Shown piece after piece: positions 1 to 6,482 of a stretch of DNA of 11,243 nucleotides. The stretch is taken from NCBI GenBank assembly GCA_937995995.1, contig CALKIP010000189.1, positions 1 to 11,243 on the forward strand, given 5' to 3'. The position numbers were made by a program, and so were the translations under genes. Within the stretch, counting starts at the first letter, position 1, and each line of letters starts with the position of its first letter. The notes below the pieces were generated by a model, which was given only the letters and a program-made list of their open reading frames with translations, ran no database searches and was not told where the DNA came from. The stretch comes from an uncultured bacterium (GTDB lineage: Bacteria; Gemmatimonadota; Gemmatimonadetes; Longimicrobiales; RSA9).

Positions 1-339
1 GGCGATACGGGGCCAGAGGTAGGCGAGGATGTTCTCGGTCGTGGGCACGAGCCCTCCGTAGGCAAAGGCGTCGACGGCGAAGTTGATGTGCTGGTGGTCG
101 AAGACACGGACCACCTGCTCGTCAAGGATCCTGTCGAGCGCCGCGAGGTCGACGGAGAATCCGGTCTCGGGATCGATTCGCCCTCGGACGGTCGCCTCGA
201 GGGTGTAGTTGTGGCCGTGACCGTGTGGGTTGGCACACGCGCCGAAGACCCGGCGGTTCTCCTCGTCGCTCCACTCGGGACGGTAGTAGCGGTGGGCCGC
301 GGCGAAGCGGACGCCGCGAGTCAGGTAAGCGATTCTCAT
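1..339 (-). CDS. queD: 6-pyruvoyl/6-carboxy-tetrahydropterin synthase (QueD/PTPS family), C-terminus cut by window edge
   Basis: Family members convert 7,8-dihydroneopterin triphosphate to 6-carboxy-tetrahydropterin (queuosine and 7-deazapurine synthesis) or to 6-pyruvoyl-tetrahydropterin, in the cytoplasm. The 113 visible codons show the family signature CANPHGHGHNY at residues 35-45. Cys35 is the likely catalytic thiol; His16 (in FAAAH) and His41/His43 are the likely zinc ligands. DHQH at 81-84 and PTTEN at 99-103 also fit the family. The reading frame runs off position 1, so the last catalytic residues are not visible. The start is the ATG at 339-337; the next ATG upstream (347) meets a stop after two codons. 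No Shine-Dalgarno is seen, and a promoter-like pair lies so close that the mRNA may be leaderless. The gene is divergent from the kinase. Whether it is QueD or a PTPS-I enzyme cannot be settled here. Confidence 0.88.
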   Translation of the reverse strand, partial: MRIAYLTRGVRFAAAHRYYRPEWSDEENRRVFGACANPHGHGHNYTLEATVRGRIDPETGFSVDLAALDRILDEQVVRVFDHQHINFAVDAFAYGGLVPTTENILAYLWPRIA

Positions 340-345
340 TCTACC

Positions 346-374
346 ATGTTAAGTGCAGGCGCGTGGGGCGTCCA
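346..374 (-). promoter_or_regulatory. Candidate sigma70-type promoter for the queD-family gene
   Basis: On the minus strand, TGGACG (374-369; 4 of 6 matches to TTGACA) and TAACAT (351-346; 4 of 6 to TATAAT) are separated by exactly 17 bp. Transcription would start near 339, at the ATG itself, giving a leaderless message. This fits the absence of a Shine-Dalgarno. It is a match by eye only, in a 146-bp intergenic stretch (340-485). I found no convincing plus-strand promoter for the kinase in the same stretch. Confidence 0.35.
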
Positions 375-469
375 GAGACGTCGGGCGGGGCTTCAGGTGG
401 CCGGAGTCTTGCGACATCGGTGAACGGAAGCTCCCTGCCGGGAAGATCGAGAACGCCGATCCCGCAACC

Positions 470-475
470 GAGGGG
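470..475 (+). promoter_or_regulatory. Ribosome binding site of the histidine kinase
   Basis: GAGGGG lies 10 nt before the ATG at 486. It supports this start over in-frame start codons further upstream, whose extra N-terminus would be read antisense through the queD-family gene. Confidence 0.5.
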
Positions 476-485
476 ATTCGCTCCC

Positions 486-1847
486 ATGATTCCGCACCGC
501 GACGATGTCGAAGCTCTCGCCGGGGTGGCGGGCCTGCTCCTGGAGCCCCGAGATCCGTACGATCTGGCGGACCGCTTCCTGGCGCATGTGATGGGCGTCT
601 TCCGTGCTGATGCGGGCCTGTTCCATTTCCCGGTGAGCGCGACTCGGCGCACGTGCGCCGTGGGCCTGTCGCCGGGGGAGGCGGAAGCCCTGGTCGGCCG
701 CCTGTACGGCGCGCTCCACCGCGGCGATGAGGTGCAGGGTCCACACTCGCACGCCGCCGTCCGGAGCGTGGGTCGGTGGCAGCACACGCTGGCGGCGGTG
801 GTCGGGCTCGAGACCGATCGACGTGGAATCCTTGCCCTATTCTCGACCCGTCCCTCCGCCTACCACCCGGAACGGGACAGCCGGCTGCTGCATCACATGG
901 CGCGCCACGCCACCGCGGCGATCGCACGGGCACACCGATATCTGCTCAACCGGGAAGCGGCGGAACGCTTCGCCCTGCGCGTCGACGAAGTCGAGCGGGT
1001 CCGGAACGCACTCGAGCGGCATAGCCGCGAGGTCGAGTCGAGCCTGGCCATTCGGACCCGCTACTTCGCACAGATGAGCCACGAGCTGCGCACGCCGATC
1101 AACGCGATCCTGGGCTACGCCGACCTGCTACACGAGGGGATCCTGGGCGAGCTGACCTCCGGCCAGTCGGATGCGATCTGGAAGGTGGCCGCGAACGCCC
1201 GACAACTTCTCACCCTAGTCAACGACCTTCTGGACCTCTCCCGCCTCGAGGCCGGGCGGGTCGAGATCCGCCGCGGCACCGTCGATTTGGCGCGGCTCGT
1301 GGCCGAGGCAGTCGCCACAGTGGAGGTCGAGGCGAAGCGCAAGGGGCTGGCCCTCCACGTTCAGCACGACGCCGAGCTTCCGCTGCTGCAGAGCGATGCG
1401 TCGCGCATCCGTCAGGTCGTGCTGAACCTGCTCTCGAACGCGGTGAAGTTCACGGATGCCGGAGCGGTCTCCCTCGACGTTCGGCACATCGCGCCGGAGG
1501 GGGGCGTCGTGCCGGACGGTGCGGCGCCGCCCTGCCCCCCGGGCCCCGACGGCTGGATCGGGATCACGGTCGAGGACACGGGCCCCGGGATCCCGCATGG
1601 ACAGCTCGAGGCGATCTTCGACGAGTACGTGCAGCTCGGTGCCGGCTCCCAGGGCACCGGTCTGGGGCTCGCGGTCTCCAGGCGGCTGGCCCGTCTGCTC
1701 GGCGGCGAGCTCGTCGCGGAAAGCGAGGTCGGCGTACACTCGACCTTCGTTTTGTACCTGCCGTGCCCTGCGCCGGCCACGGCAGCGACACTCGACGCCG
1801 CCGCGTGGGTGAGCGGCGTTCGCACCGAGGGCCGACCTATCCAATGA
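486..1847 (+). CDS. Soluble sensor histidine kinase (GAF-like sensor, HisKA, HATPase_c)
   Basis: A 453-residue kinase expected to autophosphorylate on histidine and pass the phosphate to a response regulator, probably the receiver encoded at 2260-2652. Residues about 10-155 look like a GAF-type sensor domain, recognised only by overall pattern. A helical linker follows (about 156-192). The HisKA domain carries the H-box MSHELRTP with phospho-acceptor His199. The ATPase domain has the N-box (NLLSNAVKF, 314-322), G1 box (DTGPGI, 364-369), F-box (FDEYVQ, 378-383) and G2 box (GTGLGL, 390-395), so it looks catalytically complete. No signal peptide or membrane segment is visible, so it should sense a cytoplasmic cue or act through partners. 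A Pro/Gly-rich insert (about 337-357) lies before the G1 box, and a tail of about 28 residues follows the domain. The next gene starts 12 bp downstream. Confidence 0.9.
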   Translation: MIPHRDDVEALAGVAGLLLEPRDPYDLADRFLAHVMGVFRADAGLFHFPVSATRRTCAVGLSPGEAEALVGRLYGALHRGDEVQGPHSHAAVRSVGRWQHTLAAVVGLETDRRGILALFSTRPSAYHPERDSRLLHHMARHATAAIARAHRYLLNREAAERFALRVDEVERVRNALERHSREVESSLAIRTRYFAQMSHELRTPINAILGYADLLHEGILGELTSGQSDAIWKVAANARQLLTLVNDLLDLSRLEAGRVEIRRGTVDLARLVAEAVATVEVEAKRKGLALHVQHDAELPLLQSDASRIRQVVLNLLSNAVKFTDAGAVSLDVRHIAPEGGVVPDGAAPPCPPGPDGWIGITVEDTGPGIPHGQLEAIFDEYVQLGAGSQGTGLGLAVSRRLARLLGGELVAESEVGVHSTFVLYLPCPAPATAATLDAAAWVSGVRTEGRPIQ

Positions 1848-1859
1848 AAGCGAGATCTC

Positions 1860-2180
1860 ATGGGACTCTACGACGATATCACGCCCGAGACGCTTCGCGC
1901 CGACCTGAGGCGCTTTGCCGAGCTGATCCAGCGCCTCGACGCCGACGACCAGATCCTCGAGGCGACTCCCAGGCTCCTGCGCGTGCTCGGCGACCTCAGA
2001 GCCAAGATCTTCGCCTACGAGGTCCGTGTCACCGGACGCCTCTTCCCTCGAGAGGAAGAGCCCGATCCCAAGGATGCGGATGAGGCGCTACGCATCGTCG
2101 AGGAGGCGATCGAGCGGTTCCAGGAGGCGGAAGGCGAATGGTCGCGCCCCTGGGATCCGGGCGAATCGCCCGAGACGTGA
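1860..2180 (+). CDS. Small charged protein of unknown function between kinase and receiver
   Basis: I do not recognise this 106-residue protein. It is strongly charged and looks mostly helical: a helix of about 10-30, another of about 31-58, a Pro/Glu-rich turn (REEEPDP, 64-70), then a helix of about 71-92 and a short Pro-rich tail with two Trp. There is no signal peptide, membrane segment, Cys pair or known catalytic motif. The ATG lies 12 bp after the kinase stop, with a weak purine-rich AAAGCGAG upstream, so it is very likely co-transcribed and perhaps translationally coupled to the kinase. Its position suggests a partner, adaptor or phosphatase-like helper of the two-component pair, but that is inference from context only. 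Codon use matches its neighbours, which supports a real gene. Confidence 0.7.
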   Translation: MGLYDDITPETLRADLRRFAELIQRLDADDQILEATPRLLRVLGDLRAKIFAYEVRVTGRLFPREEEPDPKDADEALRIVEEAIERFQEAEGEWSRPWDPGESPET

Positions 2181-2194
2181 GTCCGGTAAGAAAC

Positions 2195-2223
2195 TTGCAT
2201 CGGCCGTGGATCGCCTGTATTGA
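2195..2223 (+). promoter_or_regulatory. Weak candidate promoter for the receiver gene
   Basis: TTGCAT (2195-2200) and TATTGA (2218-2223) are spaced by 17 bp in the 79-bp gap between the small protein and the receiver ATG. Each box matches only 3 of 6 consensus positions. A start near 2230 would leave a leader of about 30 nt before the ATG at 2260. Read-through from the kinase is equally possible. Confidence 0.2.
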
Positions 2224-2259
2224 CTCAGGGTGCTGACGCCCCACACCCGGACCGAAGCG

Positions 2260-2652
2260 ATGACGCAAGAGAGGTCCCAACAGCTCCCCAAAGGGGATAC
2301 AGCCAGGATCCTCGTGGCCGAGGATCACCACGACAGCCGTGAGGCGCTCCGGATCCTTCTGGAATCCGTCGCCGTCGATGGCCGCAAAGCCCTCACGACC
2401 GCGCTGAGCCAGCCCCCCGACCTGATCCTGCTCGACATCATGATGCCCGAAATGGATGGGTTCGAGGTGACTCGGCAGCTACGTGGCAACCACGCCACGG
2501 TGGGCGTGCCGATCATCGCCGTCACCGCCATGCACGGGGCACGTGAACGGGCGCTCGAAGCCGGCGCCGATGCAGTCGTCGACAAGCCGATCGACATCCG
2601 GGCGCTCCTGGCGACGGTACAGAGCTGGCTTGGAGAGGAGGTCGGGACGTGA
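2260..2652 (+). CDS. Stand-alone response-regulator receiver, apparently missing beta2
   Basis: A 130-residue CheY-like receiver with no output domain, the likely phospho-target of the kinase upstream. The acidic pair Glu21-Asp22 (in ILVAED), phospho-acceptor Asp59 (LLLDIMMPEMDG), Thr89 (AVTAM) and Lys109 (DKP) are all present. The unusual feature is the stretch between helix 1 and helix 2. From the LL of RILLES to the DG that opens helix 2 there are 5 residues (ESVAV), where a typical CheY has about 12. The beta2 strand (usually of the form GYxVxxA) is therefore absent, without loss of frame, and folding or phosphorylation may be impaired. The start is uncertain: the ATG at 2260 is chosen, while an in-frame GTG at 2230 would add 10 residues. 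Neither has a good Shine-Dalgarno. The gene converges on the HNH gene with 31 bp between stops and no strong terminator there. Confidence 0.85.
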   Translation: MTQERSQQLPKGDTARILVAEDHHDSREALRILLESVAVDGRKALTTALSQPPDLILLDIMMPEMDGFEVTRQLRGNHATVGVPIIAVTAMHGARERALEAGADAVVDKPIDIRALLATVQSWLGEEVGT

Positions 2653-2683
2653 CCGGAACGGCACCGCCCCAGAAGCTCGGGAG

Positions 2684-3268
2684 CTACGCCGCGGCGGTCG
2701 AGCCGGGATCCGCCTGCTGGATCGCCTTCAATACTTCCTCGCCGTAGAACATCCGGATGTAGCGGGCCTGAACGGCCGTCACCCTGCGCACGGCCCAGAC
2801 CAGCTCGACGTAGTTCGGCTCTGCCGGCGTGGTGGCCGGGTGCATGCCGACCTCGTCGGGCATGTGGTTGCCCTTCCGGTTGTTGCACGGCGAGCACGCC
2901 GTGACGACGTTCTCCCAGACGTTGCCACCGCCCCGCGAGATCGGGATCACGTGGTCGCGGGTCAGGAATGCCCGGCCCCGCAGCTCGCTGCGATGGCGGC
3001 CACAGTACTGGCAGGTGTATCGGTCACGGGCGAAGAGGAAGGTATTCGTGACCTGGCGGCGGAACTTGCGGGGAACGTGGACGTAGCGGACCAGACGGAT
3101 GACGAGCGGCGCGGGCAGCTCGGACCTCTCCGAGCGGAACACACGTGACTCATCGACTTCGAGGATCTCGGCCTTGCGGTCGAGGACCAAACGAAGCGCA
3201 CGCCGCAGCGGCAGCATCGTAAGCGGCTCGAAGGATGCGTTCAGCGCCAGGCACCCGTTTGCGGCCAA
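2684..3268 (-). CDS. HNH endonuclease family protein
   Basis: A 194-residue protein of the widespread bacterial HNH family that starts with an ALNASFEPL-type segment. The N-terminal part (about 6-75) has the conserved LNxSFEPL and VPRKFRR blocks. The nuclease motif follows: the zinc pairs CQYC (Cys86, Cys89) and CSPC (Cys125, Cys128) flank TRDHVIPISRGG, with the catalytic His at 106, and WEN and NNRKGN complete the HNH core (119-134). The C-terminal third has no known domain. Family members are metal-dependent DNA nucleases of mostly unknown role; nothing nearby indicates a restriction, intron or phage context. The start is a TTG at 3268 preceded by a strong AGGAGG; no ATG or GTG offers a better N-terminus. 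It lies 120 bp after PriA on the same strand and may be expressed with it or from its own promoter. Confidence 0.88.
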   Translation of the reverse strand: MAANGCLALNASFEPLTMLPLRRALRLVLDRKAEILEVDESRVFRSERSELPAPLVIRLVRYVHVPRKFRRQVTNTFLFARDRYTCQYCGRHRSELRGRAFLTRDHVIPISRGGGNVWENVVTACSPCNNRKGNHMPDEVGMHPATTPAEPNYVELVWAVRRVTAVQARYIRMFYGEEVLKAIQQADPGSTAAA

Positions 3269-3272
3269 AAGC

Positions 3273-3278
3273 CCTCCT
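3273..3278 (-). promoter_or_regulatory. Strong Shine-Dalgarno fixing the TTG start of the HNH gene
   Basis: AGGAGG on the minus strand lies 4 nt before the TTG at 3268-3266. It is the best Shine-Dalgarno seen in the window and decides for the rare TTG start. Confidence 0.65.
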
Positions 3279-3349
3279 CTGGATCCGGTCCTGTACCTCT
3301 TACGCCAATGGCTCCGCTTTGTTCACGTCCGAGATAACCTTCTGACAAC

Positions 3350-3379
3350 AGTTTACACCTCAGGCGCCCACTTGGGCAA
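3350..3379 (-). promoter_or_regulatory. Candidate promoter of the HNH gene in the priA-HNH gap
   Basis: On the minus strand, TTGCCC (3379-3374) and TAAACT (3355-3350; 4 of 6 to TATAAT) are 18 bp apart. Transcription would begin near 3343, leaving a leader of about 75 nt. This 120-bp gap (3269-3388) is noticeably AT-richer than the coding sequence around it, which is consistent with a promoter. The call is by eye. Confidence 0.3.
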
Positions 3380-3388
3380 CGCCCCTCT

Positions 3389-5734
3389 TCACAGCAGTGT
3401 GACGGGATCACGGTCCAGCGCCAGACGGAGCCCGCCGGCGCCCGACAGCCGTATCTCCTGTTCGTGGAGCCGGCGCAGTAACGCACCGAGCGGCCGAGCG
3501 GCATCACTTCGCAGCAGGAAGTGCCAGCGCCAGCGCCCGCGGATCCGGTCGACGGGACACGGCGCAGGCCCCAGGAGCTCGACGCCGGGCGCCAGCCCTT
3601 CATTCAGCAGACTCCGGACCCGTGCGGCGACTTCTTCCGCGGCGCGGATCACGGCGTCCTCCTCCGTCCCGCTCAAGACGACGTTGGCCAGCCGGCAGAA
3701 GGGCGGGTAGCGGGGCGCCTCACGCTCCGCCAGCTCTCTTGCGGCGAAGGTCGCGTAGTCGTGGGCCACGGCGGCGCGGATCGCGTAGTGCCCAGGCAGC
3801 GCCGTCTGGCTGATGACCTCCCCGCCCTTCTCCCCTCGGCCCGCACGGCCGGCCACCTGGGTCAGGAGCTGGAAGGTGCGCTCACTCGCACGGAAGTCCG
3901 GCAGGTTGATCCCGACATCCGCGTTGACCACGCCGACCAGCGTCACGCCCGGGAAGTCGAGGCCCTTGGCGATCATCTGCGTGCCGAGCAGGATGTCGAC
4001 CTCTCCGCGCTCGACGCGGCCGAGGATCTCGTGGTGGGCCCACTTCCCCGTGGTCGTGTCCACGTCCATGCGCGCGACACGGGCGTAGGGGAACGTCTCG
4101 ACCACGGTGCGCTCGACCTGCTCCGTGCCGATGCCGCGGAACGAGAGGTCGCCGGAAGCGCAGTCGTCACAGGTGATCGGTGCCGGCTCCTCGTGGAAAC
4201 AGTAGTGGCACACCATGCGCCGCCGCCCACGATGGTAGGTCAACGACACGTTGCACTGCCCGCACTGCCACACCCGGCCGCAGTCGCGGCACTGCACGAA
4301 GGTCGAGTAGCCGCGGCGGTTCAGGAGCAGGATCGTCTGCTCCTTGCGCTCGAGCCGCGTGTTGATTGCCGCGACCAGCTCGGACGAGAGGATCGCCGCT
4401 GAGCCGTTAGCGCCACCGGACGACGATACCTCCCGCGCCCGCGCAGCCGCAATGCGCCCCGCATCGCGCGGCGCCGTGCCGTGCTCGCCCTTCGCGGCGG
4501 CGTTGGGCTTGCGGCCGCCGTCCCGGCGCAGATCGACGATGCGGACCGGCGGGAGCGGCCGCCCCTCCACACGTTCCGGCAACTCGAGGAGCTGGTACTT
4601 CCCCGCCTGTGCGTTGCGCCAACTCTCGAGCGAGGGCGTCGCACTGCCGAGCACGCACACCGCACCCGCCAGGCGCGAGCGCACGATCGCGACCTCGCGG
4701 GCGTGGTAGCGTGGCGCCTCCGCCTGCTTGTACGTCGACTCGTGCTCCTCGTCGACGATGATCGCACCCAGGTCGGCGACCGGTGCGAAGACGGCCGAGC
4801 GCGCACCGACGGCGATCCGCCGCTCGCCGCTGCGCAGCGAGCGCCAGGCGTCGTAGCGCTCGCCGTCGGAAAGCGCCGAGTGAAGCACGGCGACGGTCTC
4901 GCCGAAGTGCGCCCGGAATCGTGCGACCGTCTGGGGCGTGAGCGCGATCTCGGGGACGAGCACGATCGCCCCCCTGCCCTGTCGCTCGACGACCTCCTCG
5001 AGGAGTTCGATGTAAACCTGCGTCTTCCCCGAGCCGGTCACGCCACGGAGCAGGAAGGTGCCGCCCTTGCCGAAACCCGGGTGCGCCGCGGCGACGAGGG
5101 CGTCGACCGCCGCCTTCTGCGCCCCGGTCAGCGTGACCGGCGCCGGCGCCGGCACGTCGACATCGGCGAAGGGGTCGCGCTCGACCTCCTCTTCCGTGAT
5201 CGTGGCCAGCCCCTTCCGGACCAGCCCCTGGAGCACCGAATCCGAGAAGCCGACCTGGCCCGTCAGGTGCGCCGTCTCGGCGCTCCCGCCCACGGTCTCG
5301 AGCAGTTCGTAGAGCTCGCGCTGGCGCTTCGCACGGCCGAAGACCTCCTCACGTCGAGTGAGGCTCGGCAGCTCTTCGATGAGGCGCAGGATCCGGCGCG
5401 TGCGGACCGGCGGCTCGGGCCGGCCGGTGTTCGAGAGGACGGCGGGGAGCGCCGTGCGCAGCACCTGTCCGAGAGGCGCCATGTAGTAGTCGGCCACCCA
5501 GCGGCAAAGGCGCAGCAACTCGTCCGGCAGGTTCGGCGCCTCGTCCAGGACGGACGACACCGAGCGGATCCGCACGCCTTCATCCGCAGTGGTCGGGTGG
5601 CCGACCACCCAGCCGATCATGCGGCGCCGGCCGAAGGGTACGAGAACCCGCATCCCGACCACCGCCTCCCCCTTCTCCACGCGGTAGGTGAAGGTACGCG
5701 GCACCGGCACAGGCAAAGCGACGTCGACGAGCAT
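3389..5734 (-). CDS. priA: Primosomal protein N' (PriA), replication-restart helicase
   Basis: PriA binds abandoned replication forks and D-loops, unwinds DNA 3' to 5' with ATP, and loads the replicative helicase through the primosome. The 781-residue protein has the 3'BD domain (about 1-100), a winged-helix region (about 110-185) and a superfamily 2 helicase core. The core shows Walker A GVTGSGKT (231-238), Walker B DEEH (328-331), motif III GSATP (363-367) and motif VI QVAGRAGRG (626-634). Eight zinc cysteines are intact: 482/485, 491/494, 509/512 and 522/525. The C-terminal domain carries PAPCPVDRIRGRWRWH (724-738). An Ala/Gly/Arg-rich insert of about 40 residues (404-447) lies between the VRIVDLR strand and the next helix, making the protein slightly longer than the usual 700-740. 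The ATG at 5734 is 3 bp after the GvpF/L-type stop, so translation is probably coupled. Confidence 0.97.
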   Translation of the reverse strand: MLVDVALPVPVPRTFTYRVEKGEAVVGMRVLVPFGRRRMIGWVVGHPTTADEGVRIRSVSSVLDEAPNLPDELLRLCRWVADYYMAPLGQVLRTALPAVLSNTGRPEPPVRTRRILRLIEELPSLTRREEVFGRAKRQRELYELLETVGGSAETAHLTGQVGFSDSVLQGLVRKGLATITEEEVERDPFADVDVPAPAPVTLTGAQKAAVDALVAAAHPGFGKGGTFLLRGVTGSGKTQVYIELLEEVVERQGRGAIVLVPEIALTPQTVARFRAHFGETVAVLHSALSDGERYDAWRSLRSGERRIAVGARSAVFAPVADLGAIIVDEEHESTYKQAEAPRYHAREVAIVRSRLAGAVCVLGSATPSLESWRNAQAGKYQLLELPERVEGRPLPPVRIVDLRRDGGRKPNAAAKGEHGTAPRDAGRIAAARAREVSSSGGANGSAAILSSELVAAINTRLERKEQTILLLNRRGYSTFVQCRDCGRVWQCGQCNVSLTYHRGRRRMVCHYCFHEEPAPITCDDCASGDLSFRGIGTEQVERTVVETFPYARVARMDVDTTTGKWAHHEILGRVERGEVDILLGTQMIAKGLDFPGVTLVGVVNADVGINLPDFRASERTFQLLTQVAGRAGRGEKGGEVISQTALPGHYAIRAAVAHDYATFAARELAEREAPRYPPFCRLANVVLSGTEEDAVIRAAEEVAARVRSLLNEGLAPGVELLGPAPCPVDRIRGRWRWHFLLRSDAARPLGALLRRLHEQEIRLSGAGGLRLALDRDPVTLL

Positions 5735-5737
5735 CTC

Positions 5738-6478
5738 TCAGAAGACGATTCGGACGAAGTCGTACGGCGGCCAGGGCCCGGTCACATCGAGTGCGAGCCC
5801 CCTGTGCGCGGCGCCGAGGTCCTCGGCCCGTTCGACGAACTCGACCCACGCGCCGCGGTCCACGAGGAACGCGGCGCTGAGCAGTCGCTCATCCTCGCGG
5901 GGGAACGGCACGGCCGCACGCGCATGGCGCCGAAGCTCCGCGTAGATGTGCGTGGCCAGGTGCGACAGCTCGTCCGGGTCGGCGTCGGAGGTGGAAGGCG
6001 CCACGTGCAGTCGAATCTCCCAGTGACCGTCGACGAAGGCCAGTCCCTCCTCGAGGGCGAGGTACTGATCGGCGAGGAATCGAAGCAGCGGACGTTGGCC
6101 GCTGAAGACGACGCCCGGCGGTGCGGGCAGGATGGTGCCGCGCCGCATCACGCGCTCGACCACCCGTTGATGCGCCAGCACGTCCGGCCTCTCGAGCGGC
6201 GGCAGATCGAAGGGTGCCCTCTGTGCGAGCGCCACGAGGCCGCGGTGGCGGATCCACAGGAACTCGCCGCCGAAGTCGCGTAGCGGCGCCCCTCGGTGTG
6301 CCGCCCCCCGGACCATGCCGAAGAGGTAGATGCCCGTGTCCGCGGCGCCATCGGCACCGGTGGCGACAGGAGTCGTCGGTCTGCGGTGACCGTCCTCTCG
6401 GGAGAGCCACCGGGACCGCAAACCCCACGGACGCCGGCCGGCGGATTTCGAGCGTTCGGACGCGTCGAAGAGTGCCAT
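5738..6478 (-). CDS. GvpF/GvpL-family gas-vesicle protein without visible partners
   Basis: A 246-residue protein recognised as the GvpL/GvpF family by its beginning (IYLFGMVRG, 50-58), the block LAHQRVVERV (101-110) with GTILP (114-118) in the usual place of the HxxVLxxL...vLPlRFG pattern, and above all the C-terminal TGPWPPYDFV (233-242), a near-exact family signature. GvpF and GvpL are minor gas-vesicle proteins that interact with the shell protein GvpA during assembly. Here no gvpA, gvpN or gvpK is seen, and the gene sits between an M24 peptidase (4 bp) and priA (3 bp), so another role is possible. The normal RFG of the central motif is replaced (LPAPPGVVF), and a basic Arg/Ser-rich leader of about 48 residues precedes the domain. 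The ATG at 6478 follows the peptidase stop directly; an in-frame start at 6550 would overlap that gene by 68 bp and is rejected. Confidence 0.82.
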   Translation of the reverse strand: MALFDASERSKSAGRRPWGLRSRWLSREDGHRRPTTPVATGADGAADTGIYLFGMVRGAAHRGAPLRDFGGEFLWIRHRGLVALAQRAPFDLPPLERPDVLAHQRVVERVMRRGTILPAPPGVVFSGQRPLLRFLADQYLALEEGLAFVDGHWEIRLHVAPSTSDADPDELSHLATHIYAELRRHARAAVPFPREDERLLSAAFLVDRGAWVEFVERAEDLGAAHRGLALDVTGPWPPYDFVRIVF

Positions 6479-6482
6479 TCTC

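Noticed and set aside
225..485. N-terminal extension of the kinase from an in-frame start at 225
   Set aside because: It would read 38 codons antisense through the queD-family gene and adds Arg/Ser-rich sequence with no domain character; the ATG at 486 has GAGGGG at 10 nt.
2674..2685. AGCTC-GG-GAGCT inverted repeat between the convergent receiver and HNH genes
   Set aside because: A 5-bp stem with a 2-nt loop overlapping the HNH stop and no U-run is too weak to call a terminator.
2684..3268. HNH gene as part of a restriction, intron or phage module
   Set aside because: No methylase, intron structure, integrase or phage gene is nearby, and this HNH subfamily is common as a stand-alone chromosomal gene.
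3363..3383. GCCCA-CT-TGGGC hairpin just after priA
   Set aside because: The inner stem has a 2-nt loop, the outer pairing is bulged, and no U-run follows; it also overlaps the candidate -35 box of the HNH gene.
5138..5157. GGCGCC-type short tandem repeat
   Set aside because: It is inside priA and simply encodes an Ala/Pro linker (PAPAP).
4481..6283. Open frame of 600 codons on the plus strand opposite priA and the GvpF/L-type gene
   Set aside because: It is a GC-rich antisense shadow: Arg/Asp/His-heavy, no domain, crosses two well-recognised genes.
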